Below are positions 1 through 11,517 of a DNA stretch of 64,000 nucleotides, one piece after another; the first letter of the stretch is position 1; each line of letters begins with the position of its first letter. The DNA is taken from NCBI GenBank assembly GCA_023853785.1, contig JAJIRX010000851.1, forward strand, positions 186,001-250,000. The letters run 5' to 3'. The stretch comes from Psilocybe azurescens. Its lineage: Eukaryota; Basidiomycota; Agaricomycetes; Agaricales; Agrocybaceae. The notes under the pieces were generated by a model. The model was not told the DNA's origin and ran no database searches. It was given only the letters and a program-made list of their open reading frames with translations. The position numbers and the translations under genes are program-made.

Positions 1-1268
1 TCCCAAAGAATATCAAAGAATCCAAATGGTCGCTCCAGATCAAATAAAACTCGCACATAACAAAAGTCACTGTTTCTTGGATAACTATTTTGGAAAGCCG
101 GGTATTCTAAGAAACCCCATTTTCGGAGGCTTTCTTATATGGAAACCCGGTTTTTGTATTTTCAGGGCCCGTATAGCTGATGCCAAGGGTGGGCTGGTCG
201 GCCTGTACTGAACTATTTCCCTAAGCTCCGTAGAGCTTGTACGCGTCGGACTATATATCTGATAAAATATCTATAGAGACTAATGATGTAGTTCTTTGGC
301 ATTTACTCAAGATTTTTCAATGAAATTGTGCCTATATCCTTCAAAAATTAGAGTGTTGTTTCCGAGGCGCTTAGTGAACACAATGCCGAGATTTATGGCC
401 CTTCGCGCTATAGTTGTCTTCATCTGTATGTCAAAGAAAGCATAGACTCCAGTTATGATCTGGAGACATCGTTTTGAGCTCCGCAAGAGCTCTGTCACTA
501 TACTTTTTAAAGTATAATAGACCTGTTAATTCTCTATATATCCTGTAGTACTGTGTACGTGGTGGATCATCAGTCCCCTGAACGAAGACATAAAGAACTA
601 TGAGTCCTGTCTCTCGCTGGAAAATACTGGCCTCTAGCCCGAGCATACAACCATTTCATATATGCGCAAACATAACAATGGAGGTTACATGTCAATAACC
701 TGTAGAAAATACATTTTGCTGTACTGGCGCTTACATTCAGTCCAAATTGCCGAAGCCGTGAACTCGGACTAATCAATATTTTCAGCAACCGTATTTCCAA
801 AAAAAAAAAATAAGAAAATATTCAAAAGTGTGGGTTTCTCACTAGGTTTCTGAATAGAATTATCCCTGTTTCTTTCCATAAATCGATTATGTACAACTTC
901 TGTACAAGGAAATTCTGATCGAGCAAACAGTGACTTTGATTGATCGATTATTTTGCTTCAAAGATGGTTGTTAGCTTCTAACTGAGATGGGCGCCCCCTT
1001 GGCGCCCGGGACCATGAACATTGCATATGCCAAGTTGACAAATCTTTCCAGTTAATTGTTTCGCCAGCATCCAGCTTGCGGCTCAATCCAAGCTTGCAAA
1101 GTGTTTTAAGGATCCCTGAACTTCACAGCCTATATCTGGCATGACAACAGTCTTAACACCACATTGATCGTGATCATGATGATTGTGTCAACATCGAACG
1201 TTACGCACTATTCTTCCAGAACCTTCAAATACGAAAAGAGTGGATATCTCTTCACTTAAACTTCTACA
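1..1268. other. Left-edge intergenic region, no supported gene
   Basis: Six-frame reading shows only open stretches shorter than about 80 codons, with no recognisable domain and no splice-linked set of exons. The A-rich run near 800 and the AT-rich stretch after it look like ordinary intergenic DNA. The last few hundred bases should hold the promoter of the kinase-like gene that begins at 1269. No tRNA or repeat family was recognised. Confidence 0.5.
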
Positions 1269-2523
1269 ATGTCCATCTTTCCCGAAGAGCAACTTGACTC
1301 ACCGGTTGGTTATTTCCCTGGAAAGCCAGGCCTCACTTTAGACAACGGGCGATGGACTATCACCCGCAAGCTTGGATGGGGTCCTCGATCATCCACCTGG
1401 CTTGCAGTCGATAACAAAGAACATATGGGCGAATATTCGGCGATCAAGATCTTGACTGTCGAGGCTACCGAGGAGCCTACAGCAACCAACGAGTCCAAAC
1501 TTCTTTCTGGCCCCATCAAGAACTTCGACGAAGGCTTTCCTACACTTACAAAAACTTTCTATCAGCACGATCCCCAAGGAAAAAGACACTTTTGCCTCGT
1601 CTTCCACGTATTAGGGTCATCAGTTGAGGATCTTCGGCTTAGCAATGAGTATGATGGGCAATATCTGCCTCTTCATGTCGTCCAGAAGGTTATAGGCGAT
1701 ATTGCGGAAAGACTTGCGGGTCTCAATGACGAGAAGATCATCCATGGAGGTAGGAAACCTACCGACTTCCAAGTCGACTTCATGCTTATATCAGTACTTC
1801 TTTCAAAGCCGTTCATCCTGATAATTTCCTCTTTTTCTGCGTTCAGAGAGGAGAATCTATTCGAAAGGTGCTTGCAAAGTCCCCGAGCGAGAAGGCGGAG
1901 GAGGTTGTTGGTGCCGGTGGGGTCTCGTACCCTGTTGTCAAATCACAGCCCATCGAACACAACAATCCATGGGACTCTTCGGCGGAAGACATCTTGAACG
2001 TGTTAATTTACCTGGCCAACTACGGACACGGTAAGAATATTTCAGTTGCTTGTGGAGTTCACAAGCTGAAAATCGTCGTTCAGCGCATCATAAAGGAGTT
2101 GCCGCCACTTTGGATGACCGCAAAACATACCATGCCCCTGAGGTCCTCAAAGGCGAAAAGGCCGACCACAAAGCTGACATTTGGGCCCTGGGATGCAGTG
2201 TAAGTGTATTCTATTATCCCTTGACCACTTAGAAACAAATTTGATGTGAAACCTATCCCCCGTAGATCTATCTTCTGTTGACCGGTACTGAGCTTTTCTC
2301 TGACTCATATGTTGCCTCTCCCGTGGAGACGGCCACAGAGACTCTCGGGAAGCTAGAAACCCTTCTCAAAGAAAGCGAAAAGATATCCGAGAAAGACCTC
2401 GCGCCTACTGCTTCACTTCTCAGATCGTGTCTGGCAATTAAGCCTACGAAAAGGGCGAGTGCTGTAGACGTTCTTGGTAGCGGTTGGATTAAGGGTGGAT
2501 GCGGATGTGGGTATTGTGGTTGA
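1269..2523 (+). CDS. SRPK-like protein kinase homologue, probable pseudokinase
   Basis: Four exons fit canonical splice sites and stay in frame: 1269-1772, 1847-2030, 2066-2199 and 2266-2523, giving about 359 aa. The N-lobe has a glycine-rich loop (GWGPRSSTWLA, about residue 39) and a VAIK-like lysine (AIKI, about residue 59). The C-lobe has YHAPEV and DIWALGCSIYLLLTG, typical of the SRPK-like kinases expanded in mushroom genomes. The catalytic loop reads IHGGRKPTDF where HRDxKPxN is expected, and the DFG position reads NYGH. The catalytic aspartate and the metal-binding aspartate are therefore both replaced. I infer no or weak phosphotransfer and perhaps a scaffold role. No frameshift was found. 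The C-terminus is short and Cys/Gly-rich. Confidence 0.85.
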
Positions 2524-2864
2524 AGCCGAATTGCGGAGAAGCATCGTAGTCTGTAAATCGAGTGTAAAATGAGTCGAAATTATATATGTACAGTGTTCCG
2601 TTTGTATATTTCATTCTCTTGCGACTTTGTGAGCTATCGTGTATGTTCATTGAGATGCAGCAGAAGAAAGAGGCTGAAGAATGGAGTTGCTTCGAAGTTC
2701 TATTCGGTCGGTGGACGAAATCGGAATTCAAATTCGGCATACGCCGGGAAACCCCAACAGGAGGAATTTAGCACCGGTGCTGTCGAGTTTTGACTACGCT
2801 ACGTTTCCTAAACCTCAACTTGAGCGTATAGTTCTGTTGTACTACCTACCACCAAAACCTCATC
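2524..2864. other. Intergenic: kinase 3' end and VMA3 promoter
   Basis: A 341-bp gap between two genes in the same orientation. It must hold the terminator of the kinase-like gene and the promoter of VMA3. No conserved reading frame was seen. Confidence 0.5.
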
Positions 2865-3922
2865 ATGTCCGATATCTGCCCTGTCTATGCCCCCTTTCTT
2901 CAGCGCCATGGTGAGCACGCGAAAATGGAGCTCCGTTGTGACGTACGTTGACCAGGGGTGGTGGTTGCTTTTTTGTTAGGGCTGCACCAGTGCCATTGTC
3001 TTCACATGTAAGTTTCTGAGCCTCGGTGCTCTGGAGAAACGTTTTAGGAATGAAGCTGATTGAATGTGCCCGTTTGCGCATGAAGGCATTGGAGCTAGGT
3101 GCGTTATGTGGTCTGATGTCTGGTCTTGTTGTTGACGGCTGCGACGTGTTATTCTTCATCCATTTACTCCCTGGAATTCAGTTATGGCACAGCAAAATCC
3201 GGTGTTGGAATTTCGGCTATGTCTGTTCTCCGACCAGACTTGATGATGAAGTGTGTCGTACCAGTTATCATGGCTGGTATTATTGCTGTGAGTCAGCCCT
3301 CCTTCACTCCGCAGCATCTCGTTCTACCTCGCCAGTTTCCTATGAGTTGAATGGTTTTATGAATACGTATTAATTTCTCTGCGTTTTCTATTGCCAGATT
3401 TACGGACTTGTCGTGTCGGTGCTCATCGCTGCTGATCGTAAGTTTTGCCATTTGCACCCGTTCTATTGCTATTCGGCTGCTTAATCTCTTTTTCTGCCGC
3501 AGTCGAAACACACATGTCCCTTGCCAAAGGCTTCACCCAACTTGGTGCCGGTCTTTCTGTTGGTCTCGCTGGTCTCGCTGCTGGTTTCGCTGTTGGCATT
3601 GTCGGTGATGCTGGTGTACGAGGCACAGCTCAACAACCAAGGCTTTTCGTCGGCATGGTACGCCTATTCCTGTTTTCTACTATTCCACAATAGTGACGTA
3701 TTTCACTACCAGATTCTTATTCTCATTTTCGCCGAAGTTTTGGGTCTTTACGGTGAGCTTGATATCGATTGGTACTTTTCTTCAATTCCGATCTGACAAC
3801 CTTAACCCAAAGGTCTCATCGTGGCCCTGATCATGAACACTAAGACTCGTGACATGCCCGTACGTTTCTCTTGCCTGAATACCATTCGACCACCCTGTAC
3901 TCATGTCTTATTTTAGTGTTAA
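2865..3922 (+). CDS. VMA3: V-type proton ATPase proteolipid subunit c
   Basis: Membrane rotor subunit of the vacuolar H+-ATPase. Nine short exons rebuild a protein of about 161 aa with four transmembrane helices: 2865-2910, 2980-3007, 3086-3098, 3182-3287, 3398-3437, 3503-3657, 3713-3752, 3813-3859 and 3917-3922. Conserved blocks are [28 protein letters not shown] and [17 protein letters not shown]; the Glu in the last one is the proton-carrying residue. Exon 3 is a 13-nt micro-exon, and the last exon encodes only a terminal Cys plus stop. In exon 1 the usual N-terminus starts at 2865, but one extra T in the run 2895-2897 moves it out of frame with the rest. Either this is a consensus error or translation starts at the in-frame ATG at 2887. 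Identity is certain from sequence. Confidence 0.93.
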
Positions 3923-5360
3923 AGTGCGATCACGACTCTTTGTGATCGGTGGTTATCAAGACTACAAGGAGGCGGGGTAGGAGGTAGGGACGAAAGGACT
4001 GGGGACTATACCAAATATTCTTCATTATTGCATGCACTTCATATGCAATTGGACTTTTTGATACAGCGCTCTTTTCGACTCTTGACCTGCTTGCAAACAT
4101 GACTCCGCTTATACTATTCTACTCTGCCTCTCTCCATTTTGGCTCTTGTGATTGTTGTTCCTTGTTCAATCCTCCGGTGTCCTCTGCACCCGTTATTCCA
4201 CACCCACATAATTCTCCCTATCCAGCTTGTTCTTTCATCGTAATGTTGTTGCATGTTTAAATTATCTTTGCATGGGCATGCCGTTTCCTGCAGCCAACAA
4301 CTCCTTGATTGATGTTGATGAAAGGCTTCGTACTGACCGGCCGCTTGAACAATTCTGCTTTCACCATGTAATCAGCAGTCGAGTTTCAACTTTGTTGGAT
4401 TCACGTCACTGGCTTCTGGATGCGCCAAGCGCGTCCGCCGTTGGGCGACTTCGACCAAACTACGACCGTAACTTTCTCCTGAGTTTCGGTCTCTGGAACC
4501 TCTGTCGCTGACGCACGTTCTGTCTCTTGAGCTGGGTTGAAAGTCCAGTGTCAAAGTAACCCCTACTTGTGCATTTTCGATCGCGACGAACAGACGTTAT
4601 CAGGATAAAATGTAAGAGTTAGCCAATAGCTTTGGCAGAGCTTCTGTGAGTCTCCGTTTACGTAGGAGACTAGACAAAACTCACCTTTGTTGCCATTAGG
4701 TTAGATCCACGCACCCCAAACACTGGATGGCGAATGATATTGAGCTTGTGTCGAGAGGCATTCGCCTTTTGACTCTGAACTTGTTGAATATATGGGACGT
4801 ATATCAGGCCTTTTATGGAGCTCTCTTTGCTGTCTTGGACCCCTTCGGTCAAAGAATGAACTCTTTTGAGTAGCTTTCTCGGAGGTATGGATTGAACCGG
4901 TTAAAAGTGCCCTCCGCCGCTGAACTCGAAACACGCAGTCCTGTTCAGTCTCATCCTTTGCCCCTGGGTTATAACAGATTGTGGTCACCGTGTTATGGTT
5001 CTCTTACACTCTCTTTCTCTCCTTCAGCTACAGCATGCCGTAAGGAATTTCTCTATTACTGCTGTCGCTTGTCGCTGCCTATGCATCTCAGAAACCCCTG
5101 AAATTTTGGAATGCAATATGCTTCATTGAGTTCGTCCTTTCAGCTCAGTCGATGATAATAGCTTATACACCTCGGCTCACCAGCAATTTCTCTGGGTATA
5201 GTTTTTATTTCACGACGACAGCAGGGTTTCATTGTTGGCGACGATTCCTGGTATAGCTCCGGGATTTAGTTATTTCTTCCAGGAAAAATATAGGTGTATG
5301 CGGCTTTCAACTTTACCTTGAAATTGGTGAGCACTGACCCTCCCGCTAACATTTAGCCTT
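3923..5360. other. Intergenic, no supported gene
   Basis: About 1.4 kb follows VMA3 with only isolated open frames below 100 codons and no domain or exon set. The segment nearest 5360 may include the decayed 5' part of the P450 relic that follows, but I could not align it with confidence. Confidence 0.45.
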
Positions 5361-6240
5361 CAAACAGTGGGGTATGATTTCATTGGTACGTGTCTTTTGC
5401 TCAATCCGAAGCCGAATATCTCCCCATGTGTGTTCCTGTTCTTCCCATATGAGTGACGTCCCTCGTAGCCGCAGACGCTGGGACAGCCAAAGTAAGATGT
5501 ATCTTAACTGTATGAGCAGAAATACAGCATATATTTACTCTCGTCCAGGAAATTCTTTCTGATAGAACACTCTTTCCCAAACCTCTTGCACAACTAAAAT
5601 TTCTGATTTTCTTTAGGAAAAATATCGGGTCGGTAAATGGAGAGGAGTGGAAGAGGCACAGGAAAATAGCGGCTCCTACCTTTTCAGACATATGTCGATA
5701 TTCTTTGAAGTTCAAAAAAGACCTTTAACAAGCTGATGAAACTATCCTCATTATGAATCCCCCGTTTACCGATGTTTGGAAAAACGAGGATGTGGTTTCG
5801 GGTTTCGGTCGACAATTTTGTAGACCTTACACTTTCAGTTGCGTATTTCGACGCCTTTCGGGTCTCAGTGGTAAGACGATGAACTGATTGTCTTTTCTCC
5901 ACCTTAACAGATCGTTGTTTTTGTTATTGGGTTAGCCGGTGAGATTTTCTCGTTGTTCTGCTGACTGTATGATCACGGTAGACTCAATCTTGCCTTAAAG
6001 TTTGGCAAGGTGTCCTGGCATGACAGTGTGTCGTTGCACCAGCTGGACATAAGATGACGTTCAAGGACTCGCTTTATATCACATCAGCCGCATGCGGAAT
6101 ACCAAGATAGCCTTCGATGAAATGAAAGTGCGCATACATGTCTAGTAACTCCTCAATAATGATGGTCTCTGACTCCCAAGAGGTCCGTGCAGCGGAAGGA
6201 GAAGATATTGAAGACGAAAATGATATTGAGGTTGGCGTGA
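5360..6240 (+). pseudogene. Decayed cytochrome P450 (CYP5150-like) relic
   Basis: Translated pieces in changing frames match the order of a basidiomycete P450. VAADAGTAK (about 5465) is followed by RTLFPKPLAQ (about 5565), then NGEEWKRHRKIAAPTFSD (about 5635-5690), VWKNEDVV (about 5780), FVIGLAG (about 5920) and GHKMTFKDSLY (about 6045). The C-helix WxxxR equivalent (WKRHR) is visible. Stops and frame changes separate the pieces, for example a TAA just after 5720, and neither the ExxR nor the heme-binding FxxGxxxCxG motif was found downstream. The decay goes well beyond the single-base homopolymer slips seen in other genes, so I call this a true pseudogene truncated at its 3' end. Confidence 0.75.
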
Positions 6241-7791
6241 GTCTTTTATCAAGACAATTGGAGCATTGAAAGTTGGGAATATATCATAGATCTGTTCGAG
6301 TTCCGTTGACATTTAGCAGAAGAAGTTAACATGTGCATTCTGACGAGCCTGTACCATGCTAGTTTCGTCTCAAACGGTCACTGAACAATCCACTGCTTCT
6401 ATGTAGGGCTACAGGCGTTGTGACTCCTGATAAGAAGGCAGGTTTTTTGGATTCCATATCAGACGGTCATGGTCATGGCGTCTCCAGACCAAGATTGTTG
6501 CAAACTTCCAAGATGCGTGATACTGCGCTGACTTATCAGGGCATCGCGCAAGGATGTGCAGAACGTCAATCTAGGCGGTCGGTGCCCAAGCCCTATCTCC
6601 GGTGCCAAAAGGAAAAGCAGCCCCACTTGACGAATGCTTGAATGTCAATTATCTGACATTTGCTGCCTTCCATTCGACGTTACGGTACTTTTACAAGTCA
6701 ACGGAAGTTTGTCTACCCAAATTTGCGACAGTGTAGTTCTTTTCTCAGTGTGAAATGTCTCGAAGCTATACCCACGGCGAAGCTGGGACTGTAGAGAATC
6801 GCGGAGTGATCACAAGTATTCTCATGACAGTCTTTTCCTCACACCAGTCCTTTGATCAAAATTTTAAAAGGACAAGGAAAAGATCGTGCTTATTCCGCGT
6901 TCAACTACCTGAGCACCCTCAACTACGGAAAATTTAAATAAAAGGACTGTTATAAGCATGGTTCTCGGGGGTCAACCGGACACACTGTCGTTGAAAAGCG
7001 GTTACTGAGTAGAAAGTAAAGGTTCTAATGTGGCTCACAGGGATGCACATTTCTTCCCAGTAAGAATTTGGGAGCTTAGACGTATATTTATAAACTTCAT
7101 GTCGTTTCCATCAGACAATGAACATCTCAAGTTGAAGTTAAGCTTTCGAGTGAAGAGACTCGCGGCAGACTCGCGCTGTGTCTATTTATAGATTATTGGC
7201 ATAACCATATGATATTCCCGTCCGAGCGTCCGAGGGCTACGACCTCAGAGCCTTTCCAGACTTCAAGCTTTGAGCTTCAGGGGTGTCAGGCTCTGGAAAG
7301 GAGGCACCATAATTTGTTCCGATACAACTGCAGGCATACACGACTGTTTTTAAGCTTTAGGTCATAATTACATTTGGCATGAACAGAAGACGGCATAGAA
7401 TAACAAAAAGAAAGAGAACGAAGACAAAGCTAATAATCTATAAATCACGGCAAAAGAAATGATATGTTTTGCATCATTGATTTTATTTTGGGTGTAAAAA
7501 GGTAAGGAGCGTGTATGAGGTCATCAAGGGAACAAAGTGGGACGACGCGTCTATTTCGCGTCTGGTTAAGAATAAAAAATAGTCGGAGCAGAATCGTAAT
7601 ACTGTATACTCGAATATATGGTTGGTAACAGGAGGATTAGAATCATCGTAAAAGAAAAAAAGGGATCATACATTATCAAAGAAAAAGGGGGCAAATTTGA
7701 ACATTCTTGTTCTTTCCAGGTTCGTCAACGTGAGATACATCAACTATTGATATTGGCACAGAAACCAACGGAAGAAAAAAGGAGGATTCCT
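6241..7791. other. Intergenic, including FZO1 3' flank
   Basis: No convincing gene. A 73-codon open frame at 6420-6641 has no recognisable domain. The A-rich stretch around 7380-7790 lies just after the FZO1 stop on the minus strand and is probably its 3' untranslated region. Confidence 0.45.
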
Positions 7792-10489
7792 TCAGGCGCT
7801 AATGGTCTCCAACTTAGCGGTCTCTCTGATACCGCCAGTCCTCTCGGTGACGCTTCCAAACCATTCCTTCGCTTTCAGCGCCTTCTTTTCCACCTCCTCA
7901 GCATCCTTGACCTCCTTCGAACGCTCTTCCATCGCACCCCTGAAGCGCTCTTTCAAGTCCCAAGAAGCAAGTCTCAGAACTTTCCTCGTCTCACGGCTGA
8001 TACGACCAGCGTGAGCATCCACGAAGTGAATATCACGATCGTCACCACGAGCTAGCACCGACGCCTTGACTCTTCTTCCGACCGTGCGCGGGATAGAGCT
8101 CGGCAGCTCAAGGATGAGGTAAGCCGTCAAGCCCGCCGTGAACACGCCGACAACAGGCGCAGCCCATTTGCGAGCAGTCTCGTTGCCGAAGAGGTCTGTG
8201 ACGCGCACGATGCCCTCGATGACGCTGCGAATACCGACGGCTTGACCACCGACCATAGTGAGGGCGCCAACTCCAACGCTGACAAGACCAAGAGCACTAG
8301 GGCTGGAAGACTCGTCTTCCGACGCTTGTTTACCGTCGCCGAAGTGTAGGAAAAATTGGTGGTTGACATCGAAAAGGTCGAAGAAGGTAGTCTCAAGCAT
8401 ATCTGGACGTTGTGCAAGACCAATACCGAGGCCATGCATGCCTCCGGCGACGATGGCACCACCAATATTGCTATACGACGAAGATGATCGCCTCTTCATG
8501 CCCTTACCGGCTCTCCTCATGACGCTAAACATAGCTTCGGGCATGAACACCCGTCGGCTACGCTCTACGCCCTCAGGAAGATGCTCCTCTCCGAGATTTT
8601 TGATCTTATCGACGCCATTGGTGGTGATGACTCGGGCCTCGTTTTCAGACAAGACAACAGCAGCATCCAAACTAGCAAGTAGTGCCCGGCGAACGTCGCG
8701 CGCATAGTCCCAAATTCCGAGTAGGCCGGGATATGAAGGCATAGGTACAAGCGATTTCTCGACAGCGAGTTGACCTTGGCCCACCTTCTCCAGGGCGTCG
8801 GTGAGCAATTTCTTGGTGCGGGAAGAAGCTGTTCCTGCTCCAGATTCTTCCATCGACTCCAGGGCTTCTTCCAGAGCATCGCGTCCTTTCTTCATCTTCT
8901 CGAGGATGGGGCGAGTTAATGAAAGATTATCGCGTGCATGTTGGAGCTCGGATTCGGCAACGATGACGTTGGCTCCGGCAAGAAGTTCGATATCGGAAAG
9001 AAGATTTGAAAGATAGGTGGAGACAGGTTGGAGCTTGGATTTAGATCTCTTGACGAGAACGAAAGATCGAAGAGATTGTTCGAGGTCGTCAAAGGAAGGG
9101 TTGGCGGCGAATGGTTGGAGAGCTGATGCAGAGTCAACGAAGTGGACGAGATCTTCAGCGTCTTCATAAGTCCTTGGGCTGAGTTGCTTGATCTGTTCAA
9201 GAACCATCCTTCGGCATTTATCTTTATTCTTGATTTGATCGTATTTGTTGACGACAATGAATAAGTAAGCTTTCTCGTTGCTGGCATTCCACAGGAATTC
9301 CTTGGCAGAGAGTGTGAAATGGTTCTCGGCAGAGACGACGAAGACGACGACGTCGATTTCTTCCCTGACGGGCAAAGAGCGCGGTTGTCTTCAGACTGTC
9401 CCTATTGAGGCCGGGCGCATCAATAAGCGAAATATCGACAACACCGTTGTTGAGGAGAGACTCTGATGGGGCTCTTGTGTCTGCGAGGTACAGCTTGATC
9501 ATTCGTTGAGTATGCTCATTATCCGCGACAATTTCTTCAAGATCTGAGATCTCTCCTTTGGTGAATGTGGAAGTATCGTTGATGTCATACGTGACACCCT
9601 CCTTGACAACATGCACTTCCTCCTTGCCCTTGTTTTCTGCGGCGTCATGGACCTCGCAGAAAGCAGTGGTGCAGGGCTGTTGGTCGACGGGCATGACTTC
9701 TCTTCGAAGAAGAGCGTTGACGAAGGTGGATTTTCCGGCATTGAGATCTCCGGTGACAAGGACCTTGGATGAGGTATCCTCTACTCGTAGCCTGAGTTTG
9801 TCGATATGGTTGACAGATGCACCAATTCGCTCGTCAAGAAGGTTTGCAATGGAAGACTTTTCGAGTTGAGAAACAAGTGAAGCAGCGGATGATGCAGAGT
9901 GGTGAGAACCGAGTTTGAGGTCCAGTCGGAGAACGTTGAAATCAGGTGATGAGATTAAGCGTTCGTCATCCGCATCTTTCTTAGCATCATTCGCGGCCGA
10001 GCTGTCTTCCTCCTGTTCTCGAGAGTCGGGGATGGATGCCAGGGTCATTGACCGAGCCAGACCTTGTCTGTGTCCACCGATGATTACCTCGGTTTCGAAT
10101 GTCGGGTCATCGGCAAAGGAAAGGGAACGACGCATAGTCTTGCGAGGTCGCGACGAAGAAGGCTCCAAGAGTTCGGCGGTCTCATCTTGCTCTGTCTTTT
10201 GCTCGCGAAGTTGGGGGTATCGTACAACCCACTCGTCCTTATTGAAAGTGCGAATCTCGCACAAAATGTCCTTAGTTGAATCAATTGCTGCTACCAGGCT
10301 GCATACACTTCAGTTAGGTCCTAGCAGGACAGTTTTAGAGCAGACTCACCGATCCTTGTTCTCAATGTAGGCCTCCTGAACGTCTTCGACCTTGAGCTGC
10401 TTGTCTCCATTGACGGTCGCGAAAACCGAGTCGTGAAAAGTTTCCTTTACTGGAGAGGCAACGGTCGTTGACATGTAAGTTTGAGCCAT
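7792..10489 (-). CDS. FZO1: Mitofusin GTPase, mitochondrial outer-membrane fusion
   Basis: Dynamin-like GTPase that tethers and fuses mitochondrial outer membranes. Exon 1 runs 10489-10350 and exon 2 starts at 10298, with one intron. The product is about 870 aa, close to the fungal Fzo1 size. GTPase motifs are clear: GDLNAGKST (G1, about residue 225), DAPG (G3) and NKYD (G4), followed by VVSAENHFTLSAKEF, typical of Fzo1. Near the C-terminus two hydrophobic segments (LGLVSVGVGALTMVGG and WAAPVVGVFTAGLTAYLI) form the membrane anchor, followed by a heptad-rich tail. Between G3 and G4 the frame slips by one base: the run CCC at 9363-9365 (GGG on the coding strand) has one G too many for FARQ-EEIDVVVF. 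No intron can explain it, so I regard it as a consensus error in an essential gene. An alternative start at 10474 is possible. Confidence 0.93.
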
Positions 10490-11517
10490 AGCAGGCTATG
10501 CTGCTATATTGTATGTATCTTGCTGGTGCTTTTTAGCCGGTCCTTGTCCAGCTTGTCGTTGTATGGGACGGTGAGCAAGATTGGCGGTGGCCGTTGCGGA
10601 GAAAAATGGCTGAAGGCTACTATTACTTTGTTGACAGTAGTTGTGGAGATGTTCTGCGATTCAGATTACGTGAGAATTTGCATATTCCGGTTGCAGCCGG
10701 TGGGAATTTCGCCATTATTCCCTTTCTCGGACTGACCTTGTGATGAATCCCTGTGGTCGAGGCTTACACTCGTACAGTCTACATCTCGTCGGGACCATCT
10801 AGACGAAAAGTCTTTTTACTTAAGATGCTTGGGTGCACTCTCCTTGGATTCAAGTCAGTACTTAATGTACCTTTCATTTCAATTCACTTTTACTCTGAAT
10901 CAGCTGATATCTACTGATATTTAGCTCCATTGTCAAATCCAAGTCTAGTCATGAGGATTCGGAGTAGGTTTCCGTCACGCGGCTGGACACGAGCGATGAG
11001 CGGTAAGTAAGACCTTGAACACCTTTATCTATTGGCATACATAATTCTTTCTAGAAGTTTATGACTTTGTGGAAATCACTTTGGATCGACACTTGAAAAT
11101 GGTTAATCTGTTTGAGTATTTTTATTTTCGGTGTCACGAAAACATCGCCGCGCAGTGTAAAATTCTCACCAGATAGCGGTGGCCGTCACCGAGCACGCCC
11201 TCCGACTTTTCACTCGGGACTTTTCCAACAGATTTCAACCAATGTGGATCAGAGTTCGGGGTCGGAGTGGTTGCACTTTAGATGTACACGTGATGCCGAC
11301 GCGTCGCGCAAAGCGGCTGACTCACTGAGTGATTCGGGCTGGACGCGTCGACTTTCAAACTTACCGCAGAAGGTAAAAGTTTACTTTTATTTGTGTCTGC
11401 CGCCCAATCCGCAATTCGACCCGAAACATCGATCGAGATAATATCCCGCGTTTTCTCTTCTATCATTTCTCCCCTACAAATTCGTCACTAAGCGTCATAC
11501 TAGCTGCCCGTACTGTC
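10490..11517. other. Divergent intergenic region between FZO1 and AGC-like kinase
   Basis: About 1 kb between divergently transcribed genes, so it should contain both promoters. Short open frames here (for example 11112-11441) lack domain signals. I saw no repeat or RNA gene. Confidence 0.45.

Noticed and set aside
4880..4895. A tRNA B-box-like GGTTCAATCC on the minus strand
   Set aside because: No matching A-box or cloverleaf arms could be folded around it.
9224..9375. Programmed ribosomal frameshifting in FZO1, suggested by two long overlapping frames
   Set aside because: The same kind of one-base slip recurs in many unrelated genes here, and no slippery heptamer or downstream structure stands out.
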